The notes: generated by a model not told the origin, from the letters alone. A stretch of 64,000 nt of DNA from Hansschlegelia zhihuaiae (GCF_004103825.1 NZ_RYFI01000002.1:133018-197017); one strand, 5' to 3'. Positions 17,180 to 26,616 are shown, numbered from the stretch's first letter. Made by a program: numbers and translations.

Positions 17180-19279
17180 TCAGCCCGCGCGCAAGAGTCT
17201 GACGGCGGCGTCGCGCTCGAACAGGTGCAGCAGGAGCCGCAGCGCTTGGCCGCGCTCTCCCGTCAGGTTGGGGTCGCGCGAGAGGATCAGCCCGGCGTCG
17301 TCATGGGCGACGCGGACCAGCGCGCCATGCGTCTCGAGCCTCGCGAGGCGGAACACCGGGGCGCCGCTCTGGCGCGCGCCCAGCACCTCGCCCTCGCCCC
17401 GAAGCTCTAGGTCCTTCTCGGCGATGACGAAGCCGTCCTCGGTGTCGCGCAGCGTCTCGAGCCGCGCCTTCGCGGTCTCGCCGAGCGGGCCCTTCCAGAG
17501 CAGCAGGCAGGTCGACCGGCCCGCGCCCCGTCCCACACGTCCGCGCAGCTGATGGAGCTGGGCGAGGCCGAAGCGCTCGGCGTGCTCGATCACCATGACG
17601 GTCGCTTCCGGCACGTTGACCCCGACCTCGATCACCGTGGTCGCGACCAGGATCGGCGTTTCGCCCGAGACGAAGCGAGCCACGGCCGCATCCTTCTCCG
17701 CGCCCTTCATCCGGCCGTGGACGAGGCCCACCCGGCCGGGAAACGCCTCGGAGAGCGCGCCGAAGCGGTCCTCCGCGGCCGCGACGTCGAGCGTCTCGGA
17801 CTGCTCGACCAGCGGACAGACCCAATAGACCCGCGCGCCGTTCTCGATCGCCCGGCCAACCGCGCCATACACCTCGTCGAGCCGCTCGAGGCTGACGAGC
17901 CGCGTGTCGATCGGCGTGCGGCCCGGCGGCTTCTCGTCGAGCGCCGAATGGTCCATGTCGCCGAAGGTCGTCAGCACCAGCGTGCGCGGGATCGGGGTCG
18001 CGGTCATCACCAGCACGTCGACGGCCGCGCCTTTGCTCGCGAGCGCGAGCCGCTGGCGGACGCCGAATTTGTGCTGTTCGTCCACGACCGCCAATGCGAG
18101 GTCGCGGAACGCGACGTCGTCCGAGAACAGCGCATGGGTGCCGACGATGAGGTCGACCTCCCCGGCCTCGAGCCGCATCAGCAGGCTCGCGCGCTCGCGG
18201 CCCTTCTCGCGCCCGGTGAGGACCGCGACGCGAATGCCGGCCGTCGCCGCGAGCGGCTCCAGCGTCGCGAGGTGCTGGCGGGCGAGGATTTCGGTCGGCG
18301 CCATCAGCGCCGCCTGGCGGCCGGCCTCGATTGCGGTCGCGGCCGCGAGCAGCGCGACGACGGTCTTGCCCGAGCCGACGTCGCCCTGAAGCAGGCGGAG
18401 CATCCGCGTCTCCGAGGCCAGGTCGGCGCGGATCGCCGCGACGGCGCGCGTCTGCGCGCCGGTCAGCGCAAAGGAAAGCGCCGCCTCGATCTTCCGCGAC
18501 AGTCTTCCGTCTCCGACCGTCGCGCGTCCGCCGAGGCGCCGCATGCGCGCCCGGACGAGCTGAAGCGCCAGCTGGTTCGCGAGCAGCTCGTCATAGGCGA
18601 GACGGGTGAGCGCTGGCCCTTCGGGCGCGACGTCGCCCGGCCGGCGCGGCCGATGCAGCGTCTCGAGCGCCGTCCTGAAGCCCGGAAAATCGCGCTGCGC
18701 GAGGAAGGCCGCATTCTGCCACTCCGGCAGCTCCGGCGTCCGCTCGAGCGCCGCGCGGGCGGTCCGCGCCAGAAGCCCGTGTGTCACGCCCTCGACCAGC
18801 GGGTAGGTCGGCTCGACCGGCGGCAGCTTGGCGAGCCCCTCGGCGTCGAGCACATGGCTCGGATGGACCATCTGGAACGCGCCGTCGAACAGCTCGGGCG
18901 CGCCCGACACCCAGCGCTTCTCGCCGAGCGGCAGCAGGCGCTCGATGTATCCCGCCTGCGCGCGGAAGAAGACCAGGGTCATCGCGCCGGTCGGATCGGC
19001 GACGACGACGCGGTAGGGCGCGCGCGGCGAGCGCGGCGGCTGGTGACGCTCGACCTCGACCTCGAGCGTCGCGACCTCGCCCGCGACGAGCTCGGAGATC
19101 GTCGGCCGCGCCCGCCGGTCGATCGCGCCGGACGGCGCATGGAACAGGACGTCGACGACGCGCGGACCTTCGGGCCGCGCATCCGGCAGCAGCCGGCCGA
19201 GCGCCTTCGCGACCTTCGGCCCGACGCCCGGCAGGGTCGTGGCTTCGGCGAAGAGGGGATCGAGGCGGGAGTCGCGCAT
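17180..19279 (-). CDS. recG: ATP-dependent DNA helicase RecG
   Basis: A 699-residue branched-DNA helicase that remodels stalled forks and Holliday junctions. An N-terminal wedge/OB domain is followed by two helicase domains: LLQGDVGSGKTVVALLA (Walker A), VDEQHKFGVRQR (DEQH box), MTATPIPRTL, and VATTVIEVGVNVPEA with the QLRGRVGRG arginine-finger motif. ATG 19279 (MRDSRLDPLF) gives the standard start; the upstream frame to 19333 is not conserved-looking. It is divergent from sdhE, with an intergenic repeat between them. Confidence 0.97.
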   Translation of the reverse strand: MRDSRLDPLFAEATTLPGVGPKVAKALGRLLPDARPEGPRVVDVLFHAPSGAIDRRARPTISELVAGEVATLEVEVERHQPPRSPRAPYRVVVADPTGAMTLVFFRAQAGYIERLLPLGEKRWVSGAPELFDGAFQMVHPSHVLDAEGLAKLPPVEPTYPLVEGVTHGLLARTARAALERTPELPEWQNAAFLAQRDFPGFRTALETLHRPRRPGDVAPEGPALTRLAYDELLANQLALQLVRARMRRLGGRATVGDGRLSRKIEAALSFALTGAQTRAVAAIRADLASETRMLRLLQGDVGSGKTVVALLAAATAIEAGRQAALMAPTEILARQHLATLEPLAATAGIRVAVLTGREKGRERASLLMRLEAGEVDLIVGTHALFSDDVAFRDLALAVVDEQHKFGVRQRLALASKGAAVDVLVMTATPIPRTLVLTTFGDMDHSALDEKPPGRTPIDTRLVSLERLDEVYGAVGRAIENGARVYWVCPLVEQSETLDVAAAEDRFGALSEAFPGRVGLVHGRMKGAEKDAAVARFVSGETPILVATTVIEVGVNVPEATVMVIEHAERFGLAQLHQLRGRVGRGAGRSTCLLLWKGPLGETAKARLETLRDTEDGFVIAEKDLELRGEGEVLGARQSGAPVFRLARLETHGALVRVAHDDAGLILSRDPNLTGERGQALRLLLHLFERDAAVRLLRAG

Positions 19280-19327
19280 GGGGGCGATAGAGGAGGGCGG
19301 GGCTCGAAAGGATGCAAGGGCATGAAG

Positions 19328-19445
19328 CGTCATCCCGGCCGGAGCGTTTGCGGAGAGCCGGGATCGCGTTCAGGCAAAGGAGCAGGCAGCAGGCGCCAAA
19401 TCCGGGGACGATCCCGGATCGGCCTGTCGGCCGTCCGGGATGACG
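19328..19445. repeat. Intergenic palindromic repeat (11-bp inverted arms)
   Basis: CGTCATCCCGG (19328-19338) and its exact reverse complement CCGGGATGACG (19435-19445) bound a 118-base element in the recG-sdhE gap. The interior also contains GCCGGGATC and GATCCCGGATCGG, so it can fold as nested stems. The outer arms resemble a widespread rhizobial intergenic repeat type. Confidence 0.75.
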
Positions 19446-19495
19446 GCGTATCTCGGGCTGGCGCGAGGCCGGCGAAGGCGCCACATGTTGAGCGC

Positions 19496-19798
19496 ATGAC
19501 CGGCACCACCCGAACGACGGAAGGCCTCGATCCCGCGCGTCGCCGCGCGCTCTACCGCTCCTGGCGGCGCGGCACGCGCGAGATGGATCTTCTGATGGGC
19601 CGTTTCGCGGACGCCGAGATCGACCGCTTCGACGAAGCGGAGTTCGCCGCGTTCGAGGCGCTCATCGAGGTCCCGGACCGCGACCTGTTCGCCTGGATCG
19701 CCGAGAAGGAAGCGGTTCCGGCCAATTACGACACGGGCGTGTTCCGGCGCTTGAAGGCGTTCCACGAGGCGTATCCGACGACGGAGCATATCGGATAG
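19496..19798 (+). CDS. sdhE: FAD assembly factor SdhE
   Basis: A 100-residue DUF339/SdhE protein that helps attach FAD covalently to succinate dehydrogenase (and fumarate reductase) flavoproteins. The diagnostic RGTREMD motif is present (WRRGTREMDLLMGRF), followed by FEALIEVPDRDLFAWI. It lies between recG and mfd, an arrangement frequent in alphaproteobacteria. ATG 19496 is the start nearest the conserved region. Confidence 0.93.
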   Translation: MTGTTRTTEGLDPARRRALYRSWRRGTREMDLLMGRFADAEIDRFDEAEFAAFEALIEVPDRDLFAWIAEKEAVPANYDTGVFRRLKAFHEAYPTTEHIG

Positions 19799-19819
19799 CC
19801 GATCTCGGACCTGCGGACT

Positions 19820-19970
19820 GCGTGCTTCGAGACGGCCCTTCAGGCCTCCTCAGCGTGAGGAGGGCTCAACGCGCCATCGGCGTTGAGCGGCTCGGCGTCG
19901 TTCTGTAAAGCCACCCTTCACGCTCCTCATGCTGAGGAGCCTCGCATAAGCGAGGCGTCTCGAAGCACGC
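19820..19970. repeat. Intergenic palindromic repeat (15-bp perfect inverted arms, nested stems)
   Basis: GCGTGCTTCGAGACG (19820-19834) and CGTCTCGAAGCACGC (19956-19970) are exact inverted arms. Inside are CCTCAGCGTGAGGA and CCTCATGCTGAGGA, each a small palindrome, plus a GCTCAAC/GTTGAGC pair. This 151-base element fills the sdhE-mfd gap and matches the style of rhizobial mobile intergenic repeats. It ends 37 bases before the mfd start and so lies in its leader or promoter. Confidence 0.8.
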
Positions 19971-20007
19971 GATCCGCTGCCGCCACCCCGTCGATCTTGA
20001 ACGTACG

Positions 20008-23000
20008 ATGACCCTCAAGCTTTCCGCCCTGCTCGACGCCAAGCCGGCGACGATCTCCAACGTCCCCGACGGCTTCGACGCGCTCGTCGTCGCCGACCTC
20101 GCCCGCGCGCTCGCGGCGCAGCGCCACGACGCGGCGGGCGTGCTGCATGTCGCGCGCGACGGGTCAAGGCTCGCGGCGATGGAGCGGGCGCTCGCCTTCG
20201 TCGCGCCGGACGTCGAACGCCTGACCTTCCCGGCCTGGGACTGCCAGCCCTACGACCGCGTCTCGCCGAACGCCGCGGCGGTGGCGGCCCGCACGACGAC
20301 GCTCGCGCGCATCGCGGCGACGCGCGGCGGCGAGAAGCCGCGCGTCGTGCTGACGACCGTGAACGCGGCCCTCCAGCGCGTCGCGACGCCCGGGACCGTC
20401 ACCCGCCAGAGTTTTTCGGCCGCGCCCGGCAACGTCGTCGACCTCAAGGCGCTCGCCGAATGGCTCGAGGTCAACGGCTTCATGCGCGCCTCGACCGTGC
20501 GCGACTACGGAGAGTATGCGATCCGGGGCGGCATCGTGGACCTGTTTCCCGCAGGCCACGCCGAGCCGATCCGACTCGACTTCTTCGGCGACGCGCTGGA
20601 GACCATCCGGCCCTTCGATCCCGAGACCCAGCGCTCGACCGGGCAGCTCCGCGCGCTCGACCTCGTGCCGATGTCGGAGGTGCAGCTCACCTCCGAGACG
20701 ATCCGCCGCTTCCGCCAGTCCTACGCCGCGACATTCGGCGCGCCGGGGCCGAACGATCCGCTCTACGCCGCGGTGAGCGAAGGTCGCCGCTACCCCGGCA
20801 TGGAGCACTGGCTGCCGCTGTTCCACGACGGGCTCGCCACCCTGTTCGACCATCTGCCGGACGCCCGCCTGGTGCTCGATCCGCTGGTCGAGGACGCGGC
20901 CGGCGAGCGGCTCGCCCAGATCGCCGACTATCACGACGCCCGCGCCGAGGCCCTCAAGCACGACAAGTCGGCCGCGACCTACAAGCCGCTGCCCGCCGAT
21001 GCGCTTTACCTCGCCCCGAAGGAATGGAGCGAGCGAGTCGAGGCCGCGGCGCCGATCCGGCTCTCGCCCTTCGCCGCGCCGGACGGGCAGGGCCAACGGA
21101 CCTTCGACGCCGGCGCGCGGGCGGGCCGCAGCTTCGCGGCTGAGCGGGCGGACGAGAACGCCAACGTCTTCGACGCCGTCGTGTCCCACATCAGAGCCCT
21201 GCAGGGCGAGGGCAGGCGGGTCGTCGTCGCCGCCTGGACGGAGGGCGCGCGCGAGCGGCTCGGCACCGTGCTGACCGACCACGGGCTGAAGGCGACGCGT
21301 CCCGTCGCGAACTGGCGCGATGCGATGGCGCTGCCCCCGGAGGCCGTCGCGCTCGGCGTGCTCGGCGTCGAACAGGGCTTCGTCACCGACGACGTCGCTG
21401 TCGTGGCCGAGCAGGACATTCTGGGCGACCGGCTCGCCCGCGGGCAGAAGAAGAGGCGCCGCGCGCAGGACTATCTGACGGAAGCCGCGGGCCTCGCGGC
21501 CGGCGACCTCGTGGTCCATGTCGACCACGGCATCGGCCGCTTCGTCGGGCTCAAGACCATCGAGGCCGCGGGCGCGCCGCATGACTGCGTCGAGCTGCAT
21601 TACGCCAACAACGACAAGCTCTTCCTGCCGGTCGAGAACATCGAGCTGCTGTCCCGCTACGGCTCGGACGACGCCGAGGCTCAGCTCGACAAGCTGGGCG
21701 GCGTCGGCTGGCAGGGCCGCAAGGCGCGCCTCAAGAACCGCATCCGCGAGATGGCGGGCGAGCTCATCAAGATCGCGGCCGCCCGCATGGCCGCCGAGGC
21801 GTTCCGCGCGACGCCGCCGGACGGGCTCTATGACGAGTTCGCGGCGCGCTTCCCTTATGACGAGACCGAGGACCAGCAGGCCGCGATCGACGCCGTGCTG
21901 GACGATCTTGCGGCCGGGCGCCCGATGGACCGCCTGATCTGCGGCGACGTCGGCTTCGGCAAGACGGAGGTCGCGCTGCGCGCCGCCTTCGTGGTCGCGA
22001 TGTCGGGCCGGCAGGTCGCGGTCGTGGTGCCCACCACTCTGCTCGCCCGCCAGCACCACAAGACCTTCGCGGACCGCTTCCGGGGCTTGCCCCTGAAGGT
22101 CGCGCAGGCTTCGCGCTTCGTGACCGCCAAGGAGCTGTCCGAGACCAAGAAGGGCCTCGCCTCCGGCGACGTCGACATCGTCGTCGGCACGCATGCGCTG
22201 CTCTCGAAGACCGTCCAGTTCAAGGATCTCGGCCTTGTCATCGTCGATGAGGAGCAGCATTTCGGCGTCGGCCACAAGGAGCGGCTGAAGCAGCTGCGCT
22301 CCGAGGTCCATGTGCTGACGCTGAGCGCGACACCGATCCCGCGCACGCTGCAGCTCGCCATGACGGGCGTCCGCGAGCTCTCGATGATCGCGACGCCGCC
22401 GGTCGACCGGCTCGCGGTCCGCTCCTTCATCGCGCCCTTCGACCCGCTGATCGTGCGCGAGGCGCTGCTGCGCGAGCGCTATCGCTCCGGCCAGTCCTTC
22501 TTCGTCTGCCCGCGCATCGAGGACATTGCGGAGGCCCGCGCCTTCCTCGCCTCCGAGGTGCCGGAGGTGAAGGTCGCGGTCGCGCACGGCCAGATGGCCG
22601 CGACCGAGCTCGAGAAGGTCATGACCGACTTCTATGAGGGCCGCTTCGACGTGCTGCTCTCGACCGCGATCGTGGAATCGGGCCTCGACATCCCGAACGC
22701 CAATACGCTGGTGGTCTACCGCGCCGACATGTTCGGCCTCGCGGCGCTCTATCAGCTGCGCGGCCGGGTGGGGCGAGCCAAGACCCGCGCCTATGCGCTG
22801 TTCACCGTGCCCGCCAACAAGACCCTGACCGTGAACGCCGAACGGCGTCTCAAGGTGCTGCAGTCGCTCGAAGGGCTCGGCGCCGGCTTCCAGCTGGCGT
22901 CGCATGATCTGGATATCCGCGGAGCCGGCAATCTGCTGGGCGAGGAGCAGTCGGGCCACATCCGCGAGGTCGGCTACGAGCTCTACCAGCAGATGCTCGC

Positions 23001-23520
23001 CGACGCCGTCGAGGCGCTCAAGGAGGGCGGGGCGCAGGTCGCCGACGACCGCTGGTCGCCGCAGATCACGCTCGGCGCGCCGGTGATGATCCCGGAGGAG
23101 TATGTCGGCGACCTCGCGGTGCGGCTGTCGCTCTATCGCCGCCTCGCCGAGATCGACGAGGACGAGGCGCTCGACGCCTTCGCGGCCGAGCTCGCGGACC
23201 GCTTCGGCCCGCCGCCCTCGGAGGTCAAGCAGCTGCTCGAGGTCGCGGCCATCAAGGCGCTCTGCCGCCGCGCCAATGTCGAGAAGATCGACGCCGGGCC
23301 AAAGGGCGTCGTGCTGTCGTTCCGCGACAACTCCTTCGCGAACCCCGATGGCCTCGTCATGCATATCGCCCGCGAGGAAGGGCCGAACGCCAAGGTGCGG
23401 CCCGACATGAAGGTCGTGTTCAAGCGGGAGTGGCCGACGCCGGCCATGCGGCTGAAGGGCTCGGCCAAGCTGCTCCGTGAGCTCGTCAGGATCGCCGAGG
23501 CGCCGAAGAAAGCGGCGTGA
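20008..23520 (+). CDS. mfd: Transcription-repair coupling factor
   Basis: A 1170-residue ATPase that removes stalled RNA polymerase from lesions and recruits UvrA. Domains in order: UvrB-like N-terminus (WDCQPYDRVSPN, GGIVDLFPAG), and the RNA polymerase-interaction (CarD-like) domain near residue 500 (DLVVHVDHGIGRF). Then comes the RecG-like translocase with GDVGFGKTEVALRAAF (Walker A), DEEQHFGVGHKERLK and LSATPIPRTL. The TRG region and C-terminal regulatory domain follow. ATG 20008 follows a repeat element. Length and all motifs are normal. Confidence 0.98.
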   Translation: MTLKLSALLDAKPATISNVPDGFDALVVADLARALAAQRHDAAGVLHVARDGSRLAAMERALAFVAPDVERLTFPAWDCQPYDRVSPNAAAVAARTTTLARIAATRGGEKPRVVLTTVNAALQRVATPGTVTRQSFSAAPGNVVDLKALAEWLEVNGFMRASTVRDYGEYAIRGGIVDLFPAGHAEPIRLDFFGDALETIRPFDPETQRSTGQLRALDLVPMSEVQLTSETIRRFRQSYAATFGAPGPNDPLYAAVSEGRRYPGMEHWLPLFHDGLATLFDHLPDARLVLDPLVEDAAGERLAQIADYHDARAEALKHDKSAATYKPLPADALYLAPKEWSERVEAAAPIRLSPFAAPDGQGQRTFDAGARAGRSFAAERADENANVFDAVVSHIRALQGEGRRVVVAAWTEGARERLGTVLTDHGLKATRPVANWRDAMALPPEAVALGVLGVEQGFVTDDVAVVAEQDILGDRLARGQKKRRRAQDYLTEAAGLAAGDLVVHVDHGIGRFVGLKTIEAAGAPHDCVELHYANNDKLFLPVENIELLSRYGSDDAEAQLDKLGGVGWQGRKARLKNRIREMAGELIKIAAARMAAEAFRATPPDGLYDEFAARFPYDETEDQQAAIDAVLDDLAAGRPMDRLICGDVGFGKTEVALRAAFVVAMSGRQVAVVVPTTLLARQHHKTFADRFRGLPLKVAQASRFVTAKELSETKKGLASGDVDIVVGTHALLSKTVQFKDLGLVIVDEEQHFGVGHKERLKQLRSEVHVLTLSATPIPRTLQLAMTGVRELSMIATPPVDRLAVRSFIAPFDPLIVREALLRERYRSGQSFFVCPRIEDIAEARAFLASEVPEVKVAVAHGQMAATELEKVMTDFYEGRFDVLLSTAIVESGLDIPNANTLVVYRADMFGLAALYQLRGRVGRAKTRAYALFTVPANKTLTVNAERRLKVLQSLEGLGAGFQLASHDLDIRGAGNLLGEEQSGHIREVGYELYQQMLADAVEALKEGGAQVADDRWSPQITLGAPVMIPEEYVGDLAVRLSLYRRLAEIDEDEALDAFAAELADRFGPPPSEVKQLLEVAAIKALCRRANVEKIDAGPKGVVLSFRDNSFANPDGLVMHIAREEGPNAKVRPDMKVVFKREWPTPAMRLKGSAKLLRELVRIAEAPKKAA

Positions 23521-23828
23521 GCGCTCATCGCGCGCGCGTCACTGCGGCTGCGCAAGGCGATCGTGCGAAATCGCGGGCGCCCAAAAAGCCATCGTTCAGG
23601 TGGGATTCGGTCGAAGCGCCGGCCAGTCGCTTTGCGCGCATTTCCGAACATTTTCGAGAGGTGACTTTGCAGATTTGTGGTCCCGGGGAAGTGAACATTT
23701 GCCCACTTTTCGGCGCCCTCTCGCCGCTTGAGCCTCATACTTGATCTTGGCTGCGACGAAAGGCGAACCATAAGTTCTCCGCCGCCCGCGCTCCTCCTCC
23801 GACCGCGGAATACCGGAGAAATCAATCA
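23521..23828. other. Intergenic region mfd to exported hydrolase, no gene seen
   Basis: 308 bases. No frame here looks protein-like, and no hairpin terminator or RNA gene was recognised. A GGAGAA ribosome-binding sequence lies at 23814-23819, before the downstream ATG, and the promoter of that gene must lie here. Confidence 0.5.
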
Positions 23829-25976
23829 ATGTTCGGACGTTTACTTCGCCTCGCCGTTCTGGCGGGGGCGGCAGCGCTGTCTGTTGCCTGGATCACAAAA
23901 GCCGAGGCGGCCGAAGGGCCCTTCGCTGTCACCACGGGTTCCTACAAGTTCGTCGCGCGCGACGAACCGCTTGTCGCGACCGACCGCAAGGTCGATCTCT
24001 GGGGAGAGGTCTACCGGCCAAAAGATCTCGCCAGAGGTCCGTTTCCGCTCCTCTTGTTCCTGCACGGCAATCACGGCACCTGCGGAATATACGATGCCGA
24101 GAGGGGCGTGCGCGTCGACAATCGAAGCGACTACACCACCACCGGCGAGTGTCCGGGCAAGTATGTCGTGACGCCGAACCACCTCGGCTACGCATATCTT
24201 GCGGAGGAACTCGCCTCCTGGGGCTATGTCGTCGTTTCGATCAACGCCAATCGCGGCGTCACCGCCGGCGCCGGGCTGCCCGACGATCGCGGCCTGAATC
24301 TGATGCGCGGCCGGCTGATCCTGCGCAATCTCGCGCTGCTTTCCGACTGGAATCGTGGATCGGGCGCGATCGAAGCACCGGACTCCCTCGGCTTCGATCC
24401 CAAGGGCGTGATGGACTTTTCGCAGGTCGGCCTGATGGGTCACAGCCGTGGCGGCGAGGGCGCGCGCGCCGCGCTCCAACAGTTCCGCGACGAGGGCAGC
24501 CCGTTCGCAGGCATGATCGAGCCCATGACGATCCGCTCGATCTTCGAGATCGGGCCGGTCGACGGACAGACGTCGCGCGTGCTCGACGCCAACGGCGTCA
24601 ACAGCATGATCCTGCTGCCGACCTGCGACGGCGACGTCTACAATCTTCAGGGCATGAAGGTGTTCGACCGCGTGTTCAGCCGCGGCGAGCCCGTCGACGA
24701 CGTGAAGGCGTTCCACGGCACCTTCGCGGTGTGGGGCGCGAACCACAACGCCTACAACACCGAATGGCTGACCTCGGATTCACCGGGTTGCTATGGCGCG
24801 AACCAGATCTTTCCGGCGAGCGGACGGTCGTTGCCCCAGCAGACCACTGCGAAGGAGACCATCATACCGTTCTTCCGCGCGACGGTCGGACCGAACGCCA
24901 ATCCCTCGCTTGCAAACAGGTTCGATCCCGCGGTGCAACTCCCCGACGTGTTGACTGATCTCACCAAATACGATCGCGGCTACCTCCCGCGGCCGATCAA
25001 TGCGGAGACCGTCGTGCTGGAGCGCTTCACCAATGTGTCGGGCCTCAGCGATGCGGGCGTCCCCACGACCGCCGTCGGCTTGCGGGTCAGCCACCAGGCC
25101 GCCAGCTACGAGCATGATCCGTCGGTGCGCGTCGCGGAGGTGAACTGGGATCAGGCCTCGGCGAAGGAGCGCTACTTCCAGGTCAATCTCGCGCCCGAGG
25201 GACGCGATCTTTCAGCGTTCAAGACCTTTGCGTTCCGGGTCGCGCTCCGATGCTTCCAGAACATTTGCAAGAAGTTGCCGACCGATAAGGGCGAGATGAA
25301 CTTGACCGTGGCGCTCGCGGACGCGACCGGCGCGACCTCGAACGAGATCCGCGTAGGCGCCCGCGTCCGGATCAGCCGCCCGATCGGGCCGGCCTTCTAT
25401 GACGAGAACGACACGAACAGGTATTTGCACGGCACGCTCTACACGGTCGAGATTCCGCTGCAGGATTTCGACGTTGTGAACCTCGCGGCGATCACGGGCG
25501 TGCGCTTCAGATTCGAGCGCAAGCCCGCCGGCCTCGTCGACATTTCGGACCTCACGGCCACGACGCAGCTGCCCGCACTGCCTCAGGTCGCGGCCCTGGC
25601 CGAGATGTCGAGCACGTCGTCGGCCGGATTCGCTCCTGCGCCGAAGCTGGCCGCGGCGCCGACCGCCGGCGCGGACGGCAACCGGCTCAAGATCGTGCGC
25701 TCGAAGGCCCCCGCCGCGCCGCGGGCCGCCAAGGGAGGCGGGGCGACCGTCGACATCGTGCTGAGCTCGAAGCGCTCTTTCCCCGTCACGGGGGCATTGC
25801 CGAAGCTCACCGTGGGCGATCAGACGGTCGAAGGCGGCACGCCGTCGCCGGATGGCAAGACGCTCACCATCACAGTGCCGGCGAAGACCTTTAACGGGCT
25901 CAAGGACGGCGCCGACGTGTCGCTGTTCCTCCAGGCCAGCTCGCCGACCTGGAAGTTCGGGCCGCTCGCCAAGTAA
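23829..25976 (+). CDS. Large exported alpha/beta-hydrolase-like protein
   Basis: 715 residues with a Sec signal peptide (hydrophobic 5-22, cleavage near KAEAAEG). Residues ~40-380 form an alpha/beta-hydrolase fold: LLLFLHGNHGTCG (oxyanion strand), the nucleophile elbow GHSRGGEGARA, and a late HNAYN segment that may provide the His. The remaining ~330 residues are not a known catalytic domain; they read as beta-rich modules with an Ala/Pro linker (residues ~585-640) and a final Ig-like strand set. The substrate is unknown; lipase/esterase or cutinase-like enzymes are candidates. It is a single gene followed by a strong bidirectional hairpin. Confidence 0.8.
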   Translation: MFGRLLRLAVLAGAAALSVAWITKAEAAEGPFAVTTGSYKFVARDEPLVATDRKVDLWGEVYRPKDLARGPFPLLLFLHGNHGTCGIYDAERGVRVDNRSDYTTTGECPGKYVVTPNHLGYAYLAEELASWGYVVVSINANRGVTAGAGLPDDRGLNLMRGRLILRNLALLSDWNRGSGAIEAPDSLGFDPKGVMDFSQVGLMGHSRGGEGARAALQQFRDEGSPFAGMIEPMTIRSIFEIGPVDGQTSRVLDANGVNSMILLPTCDGDVYNLQGMKVFDRVFSRGEPVDDVKAFHGTFAVWGANHNAYNTEWLTSDSPGCYGANQIFPASGRSLPQQTTAKETIIPFFRATVGPNANPSLANRFDPAVQLPDVLTDLTKYDRGYLPRPINAETVVLERFTNVSGLSDAGVPTTAVGLRVSHQAASYEHDPSVRVAEVNWDQASAKERYFQVNLAPEGRDLSAFKTFAFRVALRCFQNICKKLPTDKGEMNLTVALADATGATSNEIRVGARVRISRPIGPAFYDENDTNRYLHGTLYTVEIPLQDFDVVNLAAITGVRFRFERKPAGLVDISDLTATTQLPALPQVAALAEMSSTSSAGFAPAPKLAAAPTAGADGNRLKIVRSKAPAAPRAAKGGGATVDIVLSSKRSFPVTGALPKLTVGDQTVEGGTPSPDGKTLTITVPAKTFNGLKDGADVSLFLQASSPTWKFGPLAK

Positions 25977-26007
25977 TCTGCGGCCGCGGAACCAAGGTTG
26001 ACCATAC

Positions 26008-26047
26008 GAACCGGGGCGCTGCGTCGAGAGGCGGAGCGCCCCGGTTC
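26008..26047. terminator. Bidirectional rho-independent terminator
   Basis: A 13-bp perfect stem (GAACCGGGGCGCT at 26008-26020 with AGCGCCCCGGTTC at 26035-26047) and 14-base loop sit between two convergent genes. The right arm abuts the stop codon of the oxidoreductase fragment. TCATTCCTC follows on the plus side. Confidence 0.8.
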
Positions 26048-26483
26048 TCATTCCTCAGTTTCGTCTTCGTCGCCGAGCGCCCGGTCGATCGCCTCGACGA
26101 GCACCTCGGGCGGATGCGCGCCCATCACCACGAGCTCGCCGGCGAGGATGAAGCACGGCACGCCCTCGACGCCGATGGCCCGGGCTCGGTCGATCTCCTC
26201 GCGCACGATCTCGACGTCCTCGTCGCTGTCGAGCCGATCGCGCAGCGTCTCGCTGTCGAGGCCGGCCGCCTCGGCGGCCCGCGCGATGACGTCGAGATCG
26301 GAGATGTCCTCGCCTTCGGTGAAATAGGCCTCGAACAGCTGCTCGATCAGCGCGCCCTGGGCGGTCGCGCCCTCCTCGGCCGCCACGCGGATCGCGCGGT
26401 GCGCGTCGAGCGTGTTGGGCGAACGCTCGATCTCGGAGAACAGGAAGGCGATGCCCTCGTCGCGGCCGATCGCGGCGAGCTGC
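26048..26483 (-). pseudogene. FrnE/DsbA-type oxidoreductase, C-terminal fragment cut by the prophage
   Basis: The leftward frame ending at 26048 reads from the prophage junction through IGRDEGIAFLF, SPNTLDAHRAIR and GVEGVPCFIL to DEDETEE. This matches the C-terminal ~145 residues of the FrnE-like DsbA family (about 215 residues). The N-terminal strand and the CPWC redox motif (about the first 70-90 residues) are absent, because homologous sequence stops at 26483, exactly where a Mu-type end begins. The frame continues open into phage DNA without family likeness. The missing 5' part should lie beyond the right end of the prophage, outside this window. The gene is presumably inactive in this lysogen. 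Confidence 0.85.
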
Positions 26484-26512
26484 TGTAACGCGCAAGAACG
26501 GGTGGCGCCGGG
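26484..26512 (+). promoter_or_regulatory. Prophage left terminus with first candidate transposase-binding site (L1)
   Basis: The phage end starts TGTAACG, like Mu's TGTATT. Six bases inside begins a 23-bp sequence (26490-26512: GCGCAAG, two variable bases, CGG, one variable, TGGCGCCG, one variable, G). It recurs at 26617-26639. The five host bases immediately left, GCTGC (26479-26483), are the predicted target duplication. Confidence 0.7.
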
Positions 26513-26586
26513 CGGGATTATCCGGGAATAGGCGGGATCGGCCGGGACGGGCCAAGAACCTGAGGGCCTGAGGCGGACCGGCCGGG

Positions 26587-26610
26587 CCAGAAAGCCAGAA
26601 AGCCAGAAAT
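26587..26610. repeat. Three tandem copies of CCAGAAAG
   Basis: CCAGAAAG, CCAGAAAG, CCAGAAAT stand in perfect tandem between the two candidate transposase sites. The same interval (26511-26560) is full of GGCGGGAT/CCGGGAC variants. A role in end bending or protein binding is possible but not shown. Confidence 0.6.
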
Positions 26611-26616
26611 CGGGGC

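Noticed and set aside
20164-23364. A 1066-codon open frame antisense to mfd
   Set aside because: Mfd is unmistakable on the other strand; the antisense product is Arg/Asp/His/Leu-rich with no domain, an effect of GC-rich third positions.
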